A DNA stretch of 64,000 bases, taken from the NCBI RefSeq assembly GCF_000631985.1, contig NZ_JFYN01000010.1:1-64000 (forward strand), written 5' to 3'. The DNA is from Pseudomonas sp. RIT288. GTDB lineage: Bacteria > Pseudomonadota > Gammaproteobacteria > Pseudomonadales > Pseudomonadaceae. Made by a program: the position numbers and the translations under genes. Below, piece after piece: positions 44,966-53,709 of this stretch (within the stretch, counting starts at the first letter, position 1; every line of letters begins with the position of its first letter). The notes under the pieces are model-generated. The model was not told where the DNA came from. It saw only the letters and a list, made by a program, of their open reading frames with translations, and searched no databases.

Positions 44966-45073
44966 GCCGCGCTTTGTGCACGGAGCAAGAGCCTTGGCTG
45001 GACTTGCAGGGACCATCTGCAGGGACGGCGGTCGATCCGGATGTTGACGCATCCGGACCGGCCGCTCTTTTTT
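44966..45073 (+). ncRNA. Candidate SOS-regulated small RNA
   Basis: A gene-free stretch that begins at the promoter-like TTTACT...TAGGCT and ends in a long hairpin (GCGGTC-ATCCGGATG / CATCCGGA-GGCCGC, 45028-45065) with a run of six T. It contains two copies of GCAGGGAC. No reading frame seen. The terminator runs against the 3' end of the Rz gene. Confidence 0.45.
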
Positions 45074-45614
45074 ACTTCGGTGTTGAGACTTCTTTGGCGT
45101 ATGTCTGACAGGCCGCGAGGGCAATCAGCCCCCGGTCTCCGTCATCGGTGACGCCGATAATTCGTTGAGCATGCGCTGGGTCAAGTTCGGCTCTTGTGGG
45201 GCCATGAACCACGCCGCCGGTGGCGGTGGCGCCTGACACCGATCCGTTGCCGGCGCCGCTGGTGGCGTCGAGTAGGACTGACAGGCGCAGATCAGCAGTG
45301 GCAAGGCGGTCGCGCAGGCGACTTTGATCACGTTGGACATCGTTCAAGGCTCGGTAATGGGTTTGCTCGCTGGTAGCCAGACGCTGTTCGAGCGCGAGGC
45401 GGCTGTCTTGTTCGGCACGCTGCTGTGCGACGGAAGCCAAGGCCAGTTGATTGAGGGTTTCGGTATGGAGGCGCTCCTGCTCGGCGAGCTGTTTGCCGTA
45501 GCGCCAATCCTGCACTTGCCAGGTAATGGACGCAGAACCACCGGCCAAAACGATCAGCACCAAGCCTTTGGCCAGGAGCCGATACGGTGCAGGGATCAGT
45601 TCACCTATACGCAT
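45072..45614 (-). CDS. Rz-like inner-membrane spanin
   Basis: 180 residues: N-terminal membrane helix (LLAKGLVLIVLAGGSASITW) and a long coiled-coil periplasmic part (EQERLHTETLNQLALASVAQ), as in i-spanins that fuse the membranes at lysis. It overlaps the endolysin gene by 10 bases and holds an Rz1 gene in another frame. Confidence 0.85.
   Translation of the reverse strand: MRIGELIPAPYRLLAKGLVLIVLAGGSASITWQVQDWRYGKQLAEQERLHTETLNQLALASVAQQRAEQDSRLALEQRLATSEQTHYRALNDVQRDQSRLRDRLATADLRLSVLLDATSGAGNGSVSGATATGGVVHGPTRAELDPAHAQRIIGVTDDGDRGLIALAACQTYAKEVSTPK
45125..45340 (-). CDS. Rz1-like outer-membrane spanin lipoprotein
   Basis: 71 residues, wholly inside Rz in another frame. Signal with lipobox LLICAC, then a proline-rich mature part (STPPAAPATDRCQAPPPP), the o-spanin hallmark. 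Confidence 0.75.
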   Translation of the reverse strand: MSNVIKVACATALPLLICACQSYSTPPAAPATDRCQAPPPPAAWFMAPQEPNLTQRMLNELSASPMTETGG

Positions 45615-46159
45615 AAAACCGCCCTCGCCCGCTCCCACAGCTCCAGCCGATCCTGCAGGCCGTTGAGACCGCCGTTGATCCTGCGGGTGATCGTGTTGAA
45701 TTCGTTCTGATCGGCCAGCGCGTTCAGCCCATTCACGGACCAGAACCACGCAGCCGACTCGGCGGCCCACTGCGGGAGTTCCAGCAGCTCAGGCGTGCGC
45801 AGCAATCGCTCGTCACCGAACAGCGCCAAGCTGCAGCGCAGGTAATTGTTGTGGCCGGTGACCTGGATCAGACCCCGACCGCGATAACGCTGGCCATCAC
45901 CATCCGCTGCCGGGGTGTTACCCAGTTTCGCAGCCAGGGTGCCAGTGTCGTATTTGCTCAGGTACTGGTCGCCGCCCAGTTCCCGAACGTACTGCAGCTG
46001 ACCCGACTCGTGACCGACTTGCGCCAGGAACGCGGCTTGCCGTTTCGGTGTGTTGATCTGCCGATGGGCCATGGCTGCGTTGAGCGCGGATACAAAAACG
46101 CCCGCTTGGCGGCGGGCGTTGGGCATGATGGATTGCAGTTGCTGTTCGGTCAGTGACAT
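45605..46159 (-). CDS. Phage endolysin, glycoside hydrolase family 19 type
   Basis: 184 residues. The GH19 signature is AAFLAQVGHESGQLQYVREL with catalytic Glu near 51, then YRGRGLIQVTGHNNY. It cuts the glycan of the cell wall. No signal peptide, so a holin would be needed; none is seen next to it. AAGGAGACATCG precedes the ATG. Confidence 0.88.
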   Translation of the reverse strand: MSLTEQQLQSIMPNARRQAGVFVSALNAAMAHRQINTPKRQAAFLAQVGHESGQLQYVRELGGDQYLSKYDTGTLAAKLGNTPAADGDGQRYRGRGLIQVTGHNNYLRCSLALFGDERLLRTPELLELPQWAAESAAWFWSVNGLNALADQNEFNTITRRINGGLNGLQDRLELWERARAVLCV

Positions 46160-46191
46160 CGATGTCTCCTTAAGTTGTGAGAATGGCGCTA

Positions 46192-47238
46192 TTACTTGAG
46201 CTGAACGACCTTCAGATCCTTCGCCGCTTTTTTCTTCTTGCCCTTGGCTTTGGCTTTACCCTTCTTGCCGCCGTTGCACTCAACTGTTGTGCTCCAGCCC
46301 GCCTGGGTTAATACCTGCTCCACCGAGTCGACCAGGTACTCGCCGTCGAGTCCAAGCTTGAAGCCCTGGGCGTTGATCGAGCGCTCGGCGAAGAGGTCAG
46401 TGCGCCCTGCCATCTCCAGCCGGACGCCGGCCGTGGAGCGGTTGAACGCGGTGAGACGTGCCTTAGCGGCGGCTTCGGCTGCGGACTTGTTCGGGTAGAT
46501 GTGGCGGTCGCTGTGCACCGGCGGCAACCCGTCAGGCGATTCGTCGTTATCCAAGGTGACCACCGCGAGCTTTCCGGTTTTCTTGTCCTGGTGCTTGGTC
46601 GATACCGCCTTGTGCGTGTTGCGATCACCAAGACGAAATTGAAAGCGACTGACGTCGCGCCGTTGGATCAGGACCACACCGAAAGACTTGCCCGAGGCGC
46701 TCTGCCCGCCTTGGCGTGACATCACCAGCAGCTTGCCGTCGGCGACTTTGGCGGTGCAGTCGTACTGCTTGGCCAGGCGCGTGATGAAATTGAAATCCGA
46801 TTCATTGAGCTGATCGGCACGCGGCACTTTGGTTTGCACTGGGCACACAGGCTGCCAGCCATTACGTGCAGCGATATCACCCACGATTCGCGACAGCGGA
46901 ACATTTTCCCAACTGCCGCTGCGCACGGTCTTGCCACTGCCGCGCATGTCGCTGGCCTTGCCAGTGATCACCAGCGTATCCGGCGGGCCGGATAGCTCGA
47001 TCTCATCGACGACGTAACGGCCGATGCGAGTCAATTTGGTTTCTGTATAGCCGAGGAAAATCTCGATGCTGGCCCCGCGTGGAGGCAGCACCACCGCGCC
47101 GTCGCGGTCGTCGACTCGCAGTTCGAATTCGTCGGATTCCATACCAGGCTTGTCAGTGGTTTTGAGTTGCAGCAGTCGGTCGTTGATCCGCTGCGTGATG
47201 TCGGCGCCGTCGGCGACGATGCGAAAGGCGGGGGTCAT
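46192..47238 (-). CDS. Phage tail protein D (late control D family)
   Basis: 348 residues of the P2 gpD family, the baseplate hub. N-terminal PAFRIVADGADITQRINDRL, a central VPRADQLNESDFNFITRLAKQYD, and a Lys-rich end. It caps the tail tube under the spike. Last tail gene before lysis. Confidence 0.88.
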   Translation of the reverse strand: MTPAFRIVADGADITQRINDRLLQLKTTDKPGMESDEFELRVDDRDGAVVLPPRGASIEIFLGYTETKLTRIGRYVVDEIELSGPPDTLVITGKASDMRGSGKTVRSGSWENVPLSRIVGDIAARNGWQPVCPVQTKVPRADQLNESDFNFITRLAKQYDCTAKVADGKLLVMSRQGGQSASGKSFGVVLIQRRDVSRFQFRLGDRNTHKAVSTKHQDKKTGKLAVVTLDNDESPDGLPPVHSDRHIYPNKSAAEAAAKARLTAFNRSTAGVRLEMAGRTDLFAERSINAQGFKLGLDGEYLVDSVEQVLTQAGWSTTVECNGGKKGKAKAKGKKKKAAKDLKVVQLK

Positions 47239-47251
47239 TTATTTTTTCCAT

Positions 47252-47275
47252 AAAAAAACCCGCACGAGGCGGGTT
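47252..47275 (-). terminator. Terminator-like hairpin between X and D
   Basis: AACCCGC / GCGGGTT with seven T on the minus strand. Confidence 0.7.
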
Positions 47276-47329
47276 CTGAAGGAGTCGTAACTGCAGGAGC
47301 TTCAAGCCCTACGCGCTGACTATAGTCCA

Positions 47330-47536
47330 TCAACTCCATAGCGATATGCCTTCTTCAATGGGACCAGGCAGATCTGGTAGCTCGATCACGATGCCGGCGC
47401 GATAAGGTTGCGCCTCATCAGCCAGCCCTTGATTGGCGTCGAGCACCGCCTCAAGTGTGCCTTCAAGGTGCCCATATGCGTGGTAACACAGGGTATCCAG
47501 CAGATCCCCGTCAGACGTTCTGCAGGTCGTCGCCAT
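47330..47536 (-). CDS. Phage tail protein X
   Basis: 68 residues of the P2 gpX family (LysM-like tail assembly): GDLLDTLCYHAYGHLEGTLE and the end GIVIELPDLPGP. ATG at 47536; overlaps U by 26 bases. Confidence 0.88.
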   Translation of the reverse strand: MATTCRTSDGDLLDTLCYHAYGHLEGTLEAVLDANQGLADEAQPYRAGIVIELPDLPGPIEEGISLWS

Positions 47537-48356
47537 ATCGCACAAACTCCAAAGTGAACGCCTGCTTGCGCGGGATCCCGCCCTGCAGCAGCGCGCTCTG
47601 TTCTTCTTCAACGCTCTTCAAGCACCAGGTGCCGAGCACGTCGCCATAGCCGGTGGTCAAGGTCAGCGGCTTGAGTTGGGCACCGAGGCTGCGCAGAGTG
47701 TCCAGTTGTTTGATCCCGCCTTTGAAGCCGGGAAAGATCGCGCCCTTGAGCGTGATCTTTTCCTCACCGATACCGACCGCTTGCTGTGCCGGCCGACGGG
47801 TGAGTCGCTCCTGCGAAGCCCATCTAAACTCAGTCGAGCGCCGCAGTTCATCAAAGGCTGCGGTGTCCAGATTGAAGTAGTAGGGCTGCGCCTGCGGATC
47901 CTGTGGTTGCACGATCAGTAGATGCGGGAACGGCTTCACCGCTTCCGGCAATGGGGTGGTATCACCACCCAGCGAACCGGTCGGCACGATGTTGGCCAGC
48001 GACGGGCTGACCTTGCCGGCGACCTTGTTGATTGCGGTGGACGCCCGGGCGGCCTGTTCCTTCAGCTCACCCATGCGTTCATCGATCTGCGATACAGCAC
48101 GCGTGGCTTTGTTGTACGTGGCCACCACCTGGCCGACCTTGGCCTGAGCGGCATTGACGCCACGCATGACACGCTGCAGCTTTGCCCCCATCGCCGGACC
48201 AACGAAGGGAATGCCTTCCAGCTCCGAGGCCGCGCCGCTGATCTCGCTGATGGCACCGTTGACTGGCCCCATCATGCCGTCGAGGCTACGCCGACCACTC
48301 TCTCCCGCTGCTGCAAGATTCTTCAATCCCGATTGCAGCTGTTCCATGTAGGCCAT
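47511..48356 (-). CDS. Phage tail protein U (long form)
   Basis: 281 residues. The C-terminal 150 match P2 gpU (FRWASQERLTRRPAQQAVGI, GAIFPGFKGGIKQLDTLRSL). The N-terminal 130 are an extra helical part, longer than P2 U (about 160). CGAGGAGAG precedes the ATG. Confidence 0.85.
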   Translation of the reverse strand: MAYMEQLQSGLKNLAAAGESGRRSLDGMMGPVNGAISEISGAASELEGIPFVGPAMGAKLQRVMRGVNAAQAKVGQVVATYNKATRAVSQIDERMGELKEQAARASTAINKVAGKVSPSLANIVPTGSLGGDTTPLPEAVKPFPHLLIVQPQDPQAQPYYFNLDTAAFDELRRSTEFRWASQERLTRRPAQQAVGIGEEKITLKGAIFPGFKGGIKQLDTLRSLGAQLKPLTLTTGYGDVLGTWCLKSVEEEQSALLQGGIPRKQAFTLEFVRYGDDLQNV

Positions 48357-48368
48357 TGGCTCTCCTCG

Positions 48369-50993
48369 TTACACATGCGGTTCGTCGAACAGCGAGCGGT
48401 TTTGCAACTGCTGGGTGGACTGACGCCACTGCTGATCGATGTAGGGTTGAAGCTCTCGCGCCAGTTGCGCCGGATCCTTTACGTCGCCCTGTACGGTGAC
48501 ATGCAGAGGCGCCTGAATATCGAATCGCTGCTCAACCTTGGTCGACTGGGGTTTAGCAGCAACAGGCGGTGCGAGCATCGCCGGTACCGCCGGGGATGCC
48601 GGCTGATTCAATGCACGCGTGACATCCCCCAATGCTGTTGCAGTCGGCTCCCGCTCAGGCAACAGAGGCTTGGAAACAGGTGACTTTGGAACCTGTACCG
48701 GCAGCGCTTGCATCGGAGCCGGTAGCGGCTTGGGACTGTCGAGAGTCGCTTGAGGTACGGGCGCAGCACCGGTCAGCAGCGGCAACATTTTCGGTTGCGG
48801 CTGAACCATGTCTTTGACGACCGGTACCGGCGCGAATGAACGGGCGACATCGCCCATTACCGGCGGAATGTTCTGCCCGGCATTGACCATCATCAGCGGC
48901 CCGGCATCCGGCACCTTCTTGAGTGAGTCAGGGGTTCCGAACAGCTCTTTGCCCGCAAAGCCGCCGAGCGCGTCGCCGCCCATGTAACCGAGATAACCAC
49001 CAATCAATCCACCGACCATGGTGCCAATGATGGGAATGGCCGATCCGATAGCGGCCCCAGCTGCAGCACCGGCCAGTGTGCCGGCCAAGCCACCCGCCGC
49101 TTGCCCGTACCCTTCGGCTTTTTCATCCTGAGTTTCGGCATTCTGATAGGTATCCCAGGCCTTGTATCCCGCTTCAGCGATGGCGACCACGGCGGTTCCT
49201 TTCACCACAGAGCCAACGCTAGGACCACCCCCGCCTCCACGGGTGATACCCTCTTTGCCGCCGCCCTTACCGCCTTTTCCGCCCTTTCCTTTTTTCCCAT
49301 CGCGACCGGTATCGAAGTCGCCGGCATCCAGTCCGCCGCCCATCGCCGAAAGGTTGGTGACGATGACCTTTTGCGGAATGTTCGGGTTGCCCATCAAGGT
49401 GCCGCGCCCGATATTCATCAGGCCCTTACCCATCTTGAATGCGCTGACGGCACCCTTGAGCGCGATCATGCCCGCCACAGCGGTACCGATAGCCGTCACC
49501 AAACGCGGTGACTCATCGGACAGTCCCGCGAGCTGACGGCTGACATTCGTGATCCCATCCGCCACCGCATCAGTGACCGGGCGAATCGCATCACCGATGC
49601 TGCGCATAGCATCATCCATGCTCTGGGCCATCTCGGACCACTTTTGCGCAGACGTTTGCCGGCGCTCCGCCAGGTTCTTGTCGAGGATCCCGGTGGCATT
49701 GGCCGAGTCTTTCTTCAACTGCTCATACAGATCCTTGTTCTGCATGTACGCTGTCAAAGCGGCCTTGACCTGCATATCAGCGAACAGGTCACCGGTACGC
49801 AAAGCCTCCTCCAGCGACTTCATCATAGCTTTGGCTTTCTCGGGATCAGCCTCTTTACTGATCGCCGCTGTGGCCTTGGCCATCTCGGCCGCCCGCTTCG
49901 GATCGGTCGCTTCAATGTACTTCTGGGCCAGGGCAAAACTGGATTCCAGTGTGGATTTGCCATTCTGCAAACCTGTCTGCATCGACCCCTTATAGTCGAT
50001 CCCGGCCTTCTGGTAGGCCTTGACCGTTTCACCCGAGCCTATTTTCTCCATCCAGTTTTTGAGGTTGTTCGCCGCCTCGTCGGACCCACCGGCCGTTTTC
50101 ATTTGCACCTGCAGCATCGCGCCCAGCTGCGTCACCGAATCCATGCCGGTGATACCCAGTTTGCCCATACCGGCCAGTAACTCAGGAAACCACTTGGCCA
50201 TGTCGACCGCTTCAAAACTGCCCGCCTGGCCCTGGTAAGCAATGGCCTCCAGCGCCTGCTGCATTACCTTGGGGTCAGTGATCTTGGCGTTCTGCCCCAA
50301 AGCGTTGATCATCTTCGCCGTTTCAGTGCCTTCCGATCCTTGGCCCACCGCGAATTTGGCTGCGGTCGGTGCATAGGACAGCGCCTTGTCCAACTCCATA
50401 CCGGCGCCGACCAGGGCGTTGACTACCTCGGCCACCTGATTGCGCGCCATGCCAGTATCCCGCGATGTGTCGATCACGGTTTTGGAGAGCTGCGTTTCTT
50501 CTGGTGTGTTGGCAATATTGGCCTTGATCGCTATGTCACGAATGATCGCGCCGTAATCCGCGCTGACCTTGGTAGGAATCGCTACGGCAGCAGTAAGTGC
50601 ACCGGCCTGGCCGAGGGTGGTTTTCATCCCCTGCCGACCTTCGTCCAGTTGCCGATGGCCGATCGCCTTGAGTTCAGCGCCGGCCGCCACGCGACCCATC
50701 GTGGCGTAGGCCTTACTCAGCCGTCCGACCTCGACGCCCTGTTTCTTGAGAAGGTCGAGGTTCTTTTCGTATTTGGACAACAGCTTGTCGGCACCGGCGG
50801 CGCCAGTTGCGTGCGCCTTGCGCCATTCCTCACGCAGACGCATGGTGTCGCCGATTGTGTTCTGCAGCACCCGGGCTTTACTGCCGACCGTGTCCAGGTG
50901 CTTGATCTTGCTTTCGACGTCCTTGAACGCTTTGCCCACCGTCGGATCGACGGCGCCGCCGATGACAAAGCCGAGTGCGAGGTTCTTCGCCAT
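48369..50993 (-). CDS. Phage tail tape measure protein
   Basis: 874 residues. A long helical N-terminal half, phage TMP-type core (ETAKMINALGQNAKITDPKV, MAKWFPELLAGMGKLGITGM), glycine-rich hydrophobic helices (AGTLAGAAAGAAIGSAIPII), then a proline-rich linker. It sets the tail length, here a medium-size contractile tail. Confidence 0.93.
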   Translation of the reverse strand: MAKNLALGFVIGGAVDPTVGKAFKDVESKIKHLDTVGSKARVLQNTIGDTMRLREEWRKAHATGAAGADKLLSKYEKNLDLLKKQGVEVGRLSKAYATMGRVAAGAELKAIGHRQLDEGRQGMKTTLGQAGALTAAVAIPTKVSADYGAIIRDIAIKANIANTPEETQLSKTVIDTSRDTGMARNQVAEVVNALVGAGMELDKALSYAPTAAKFAVGQGSEGTETAKMINALGQNAKITDPKVMQQALEAIAYQGQAGSFEAVDMAKWFPELLAGMGKLGITGMDSVTQLGAMLQVQMKTAGGSDEAANNLKNWMEKIGSGETVKAYQKAGIDYKGSMQTGLQNGKSTLESSFALAQKYIEATDPKRAAEMAKATAAISKEADPEKAKAMMKSLEEALRTGDLFADMQVKAALTAYMQNKDLYEQLKKDSANATGILDKNLAERRQTSAQKWSEMAQSMDDAMRSIGDAIRPVTDAVADGITNVSRQLAGLSDESPRLVTAIGTAVAGMIALKGAVSAFKMGKGLMNIGRGTLMGNPNIPQKVIVTNLSAMGGGLDAGDFDTGRDGKKGKGGKGGKGGGKEGITRGGGGGPSVGSVVKGTAVVAIAEAGYKAWDTYQNAETQDEKAEGYGQAAGGLAGTLAGAAAGAAIGSAIPIIGTMVGGLIGGYLGYMGGDALGGFAGKELFGTPDSLKKVPDAGPLMMVNAGQNIPPVMGDVARSFAPVPVVKDMVQPQPKMLPLLTGAAPVPQATLDSPKPLPAPMQALPVQVPKSPVSKPLLPEREPTATALGDVTRALNQPASPAVPAMLAPPVAAKPQSTKVEQRFDIQAPLHVTVQGDVKDPAQLARELQPYIDQQWRQSTQQLQNRSLFDEPHV

Positions 50994-51030
50994 GTGCGTG
51001 TCCCTGGGATCGAGGATGATTGGAAATGGC

Positions 51031-51183
51031 TCAGTCCGTGAGCCACCACACGATGTCGTTGAAGGGCATGGCCATGATCTCGGCAGCCGAGAAACCGGTC
51101 TCCTTGGCCAGACGCTTGGCCAGCCCCTTCAACGTTGGTCCATCAAACCTAGTCGTCTTGGACCAGACGAAAATAGCCTTTTT
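51031..51183 (-). CDS. E' extension of the tail assembly chaperone, read by frameshift
   Basis: An open frame, shifted relative to gene E, that ends at 51031 and has no start codon of its own with a binding site. It encodes KAIFVWSKTTRFDGPTLKGL and ends EIMAMPFNDIVWWLTD, like P2 gpE'. Ribosomes slipping back two bases on CAA-AAA-GGC (51176-51184) would enter it, giving a product of about 144 residues. Confidence 0.6.
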   Translation of the reverse strand, partial: KKAIFVWSKTTRFDGPTLKGLAKRLAKETGFSAAEIMAMPFNDIVWWLTD

Positions 51184-51463
51184 GCAGGCGCATGTAGTCG
51201 ACCAGCTTGAGGGCCATCAGATCCTGTTCCGGGGTCTGCGTTAGCGAGGAGAACAGCGACATTTCGCGCTTTTCTTCATCGCCGTTGCAGGTCGCTTGCG
51301 CGGCCCGAATGTCACGCACGCATGGCGCACGAATGGTCAGCGTGTCGACCAGCACACCCGACAGTTCGGTGGGGTGTCGCAGTGAGATGCGAAAACCTTC
51401 CTCGGTCAGTTGCAGCCAGCTTGGCAGTGGTTTTTCTTGAGTAGCTTGATTGGTTTGCGTCAT
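51149..51463 (-). CDS. Phage tail assembly chaperone E
   Basis: 104 residues (LQLTEEGFRISLRHPTELSG, IRAPCVRDIRAAQATC), the E-type chaperone that keeps the tape measure soluble. Codon 95 is the AAA of a run of five A where frameshift is likely. Confidence 0.85.
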   Translation of the reverse strand: MTQTNQATQEKPLPSWLQLTEEGFRISLRHPTELSGVLVDTLTIRAPCVRDIRAAQATCNGDEEKREMSLFSSLTQTPEQDLMALKLVDYMRLQKGYFRLVQDD

Positions 51464-51475
51464 TTCATCGTGTCC

Positions 51476-51979
51476 TTAAAGGCCAAGGGCCGAACGTTCG
51501 TCAGCGAGCTGGTCGACGCCATCGACGACTAGGACCATCCCCAGCATGTCGATCTCGTAAACCACCCGACCGGCAACTTCGAGTTTGTAGTAGGTCAGTG
51601 CCATGTTGTGTTTGGTCTCGGCCTTGTCGCCGGGCTTCCAGTCGCCCATGTCGACTTCCTTGATACCGCCACGCATGGTGACGATGACTGGGGTGACCTT
51701 ACCTTTCAGGCCTTTAAATGAGCCTCGGAAAACCGCGCTGCAGGCGGTGCGGTCAGACAGGCCGAAAAACTTCAGCGCTTCGCGGCGCACACCGTTGGTG
51801 GTGAAACCGGCTTCAAGCTTTTCCACGCCGGTCGGGATCTCGACCTCGCCGGCCATGCCGCCGCCTCGGTAGGCTTCGGTTTTCAGGACCACCTTGGGCA
51901 AGGTGAGGCTCGGCATTTCACCGGCAAAACTGACGCCGTCGATAAACCCGGCGCAGTTAGAGAGAACTTCAGGAATCAT
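51476..51979 (-). CDS. Phage major tail tube protein (FII)
   Basis: 167 residues of the P2 FII family: PSLTLPKVVLKTEAYRGGGM and the end EIDMLGMVLVVDGVDQLADE. Forms the inner tube inside the sheath. Confidence 0.93.
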   Translation of the reverse strand: MIPEVLSNCAGFIDGVSFAGEMPSLTLPKVVLKTEAYRGGGMAGEVEIPTGVEKLEAGFTTNGVRREALKFFGLSDRTACSAVFRGSFKGLKGKVTPVIVTMRGGIKEVDMGDWKPGDKAETKHNMALTYYKLEVAGRVVYEIDMLGMVLVVDGVDQLADERSALGL

Positions 51980-51991
51980 CAGGGTGCCTCC

Positions 51992-53158
51992 TTAGGCAGC
52001 TTCAAGCACTTCGGTCATCCACTCGTTGGTGACCTCGAAAAGGAAGTTCGGGTTTTCAGCCGGCGGCACATCGGTGAAGCGGATGCGCCAGTACACCTTG
52101 CCCTGCTCGATCTGGCTGGCCGTGTTCAATTCGTGATCCGGGAACACCTCGAAGTTGATCACCGCGCCTTGGTTTTTCAGGTCGCGCATGAACGCTTCCA
52201 GGCCGTCGGTGACGTCCTTGACGTAGGTCTTGGTGATCGAGCGGTCGACCGCCCATTTATGGCCGGCCTGTACGGCATCCATGAGGATGAACAACGTGCG
52301 CACGCGGGTGACGAACGCCCATTTCGGGTCGCTAGACAGCGTGCGGTTGCCCCAGAGACGGAAACCATCGTCACGAATGATCGTGGTGATGTTCGCGTTG
52401 TTGAGCAGGTTGGCTCGGCAGGTCTCGTCACCGTCCAGGTACTCCACCGCACGGGTGGTACCGGTGATGCCGGTAAACTCCTTGTTCGACGGCGAAGCCC
52501 AGAAGCCGTAGGTCGAATCCGTCCAGGCAAACAGGCCGGCAGTCCATGCAGAACCCGGCGCGTCCACCGTCTTGCTTTCACCGTTGTCCCAGAACTGCAC
52601 ACCGGGGTCGACCATGAACAGGTTGCGACTGCCAAAGTTTTTCGCGTAGGCCATGGCGGCCTCATCGGTGGTGCATGGCCCGTCGATGATCCCGATAGCC
52701 CGTAGCTTTTGCGCCAGACTATCCATGGCCGTGGCCACTGCTTGCGTAGCCGAATGGCCGGGGGCGATCAGCAATCGCGGCTGTGCGTTGAACAGACTTT
52801 TGCCATCGAGCAACGCCTGCAGGCCAGTACGTTGACCGGACTCCAAAACACCGCCAATGATGGCCGAGGTCTGCAGCGCCGGGTCGTCCATCTTCGGCAC
52901 ACCGATGGCGACGATCACCGCCTTGGCCTTGGCGTAAATCGCCCTGCAGGCCTTGGTGATCGCTGAATCGGCGCCGAACGCTGCAATGGCTTCACGTTCG
53001 GTGGTGATCAGCTTGAGTTCGCCGGCCTTGGCCGTACCGCCACCCACCAAGCCAGGGCTGAAGGTGTCGCACAGGCCGATGATCGACGAGGACGGCAGCG
53101 AGATAGTGCGTGCGCCGGTATCGACCGAGGTGGTCGTGACGCCGTGAAAGAAACTCAT
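51992..53158 (-). CDS. Phage tail sheath protein (FI)
   Basis: 388 residues. FHGVTTTSVDTGARTISLPS start, central SAWTAGLFAWTDSTYGFWAS, and C-terminal VKDVTDGLEAFMRDLKNQGA and NFEVFPDHELNT. It contracts to drive the tube. GGAGAACGAG precedes the ATG. The presence of sheath proves a myovirus-type tail. Confidence 0.95.
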   Translation of the reverse strand: MSFFHGVTTTSVDTGARTISLPSSSIIGLCDTFSPGLVGGGTAKAGELKLITTEREAIAAFGADSAITKACRAIYAKAKAVIVAIGVPKMDDPALQTSAIIGGVLESGQRTGLQALLDGKSLFNAQPRLLIAPGHSATQAVATAMDSLAQKLRAIGIIDGPCTTDEAAMAYAKNFGSRNLFMVDPGVQFWDNGESKTVDAPGSAWTAGLFAWTDSTYGFWASPSNKEFTGITGTTRAVEYLDGDETCRANLLNNANITTIIRDDGFRLWGNRTLSSDPKWAFVTRVRTLFILMDAVQAGHKWAVDRSITKTYVKDVTDGLEAFMRDLKNQGAVINFEVFPDHELNTASQIEQGKVYWRIRFTDVPPAENPNFLFEVTNEWMTEVLEAA

Positions 53159-53179
53159 AAGGCTCGTTCTCCAAAAACG

Positions 53180-53203
53180 AAAAAGCCCCGCATAAGCGAG
53201 GCT
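53180..53203 (-). terminator. Terminator-like hairpin before the sheath gene
   Basis: AGCCCCGC / GCGAGGCT with one mismatch, and a T-rich tail on the minus strand running toward the sheath gene. Confidence 0.6.
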
Positions 53204-53235
53204 GTGAAGGGGGTTCGTGTTACGCGTAACGGAAA

Positions 53236-53265
53236 AGAAAACGCCCCGTCAGTGCGGGGCGTTTA
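53236..53265 (-). terminator. Terminator after the fibre assembly gene
   Basis: AACGCCCCG / CGGGGCGTT stem with TTTTCTTTTCC tail on the minus strand. Confidence 0.8.
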
Positions 53266-53709
53266 TTGAGGCGGCTCGGTCAACCACTGCGGCGCAATCG
53301 GTCGATGCTCGGCGAATGGGAATTGCGAACCTTGCGGCCAGTCGCGCAACTGGCGGCGGTAAGCCTGCAGCTCTGCGTACTGCTCAGCGGTGATCGAGGT
53401 CACACCGCCCTCCTCGATCTCGTCGCGGTGCCGGGAGACCAACGGATCGGTCAAAGCCAACTGCGCATCGCGCCAGGCGCGCTCACCCGCCGCCAGTTCC
53501 TCAGCATCGAGCGGCGGCGGATCAATCAGCACTGGTTGACCGTTGGGCCGAGACGACATTTTTTTAGGGCTAACCGCCAACTCGTCCAGCAGCGACTGCC
53601 AAACACTTTCCGACACCTCGACAACGTCCGGCGGCATGTTCGCGCCATGAATCTCTGCGCGATAAGCCCCGCACACGGACGGACTGAAAAACACGGTTTT
53701 GCTCATCAT
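53263..53709 (-). CDS. Tail fibre assembly protein
   Basis: 148 residues. FFSPSVCGAYRAEIHGANMP at the start and RAWRDAQLALTDPLVSRHRDE in the middle are typical of Tfa-type chaperones. The start overlaps the fibre stop (TGATG), so the two are coupled. The end (PQWLTEPPQ) is short. Confidence 0.85.
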   Translation of the reverse strand: MMSKTVFFSPSVCGAYRAEIHGANMPPDVVEVSESVWQSLLDELAVSPKKMSSRPNGQPVLIDPPPLDAEELAAGERAWRDAQLALTDPLVSRHRDEIEEGGVTSITAEQYAELQAYRRQLRDWPQGSQFPFAEHRPIAPQWLTEPPQ

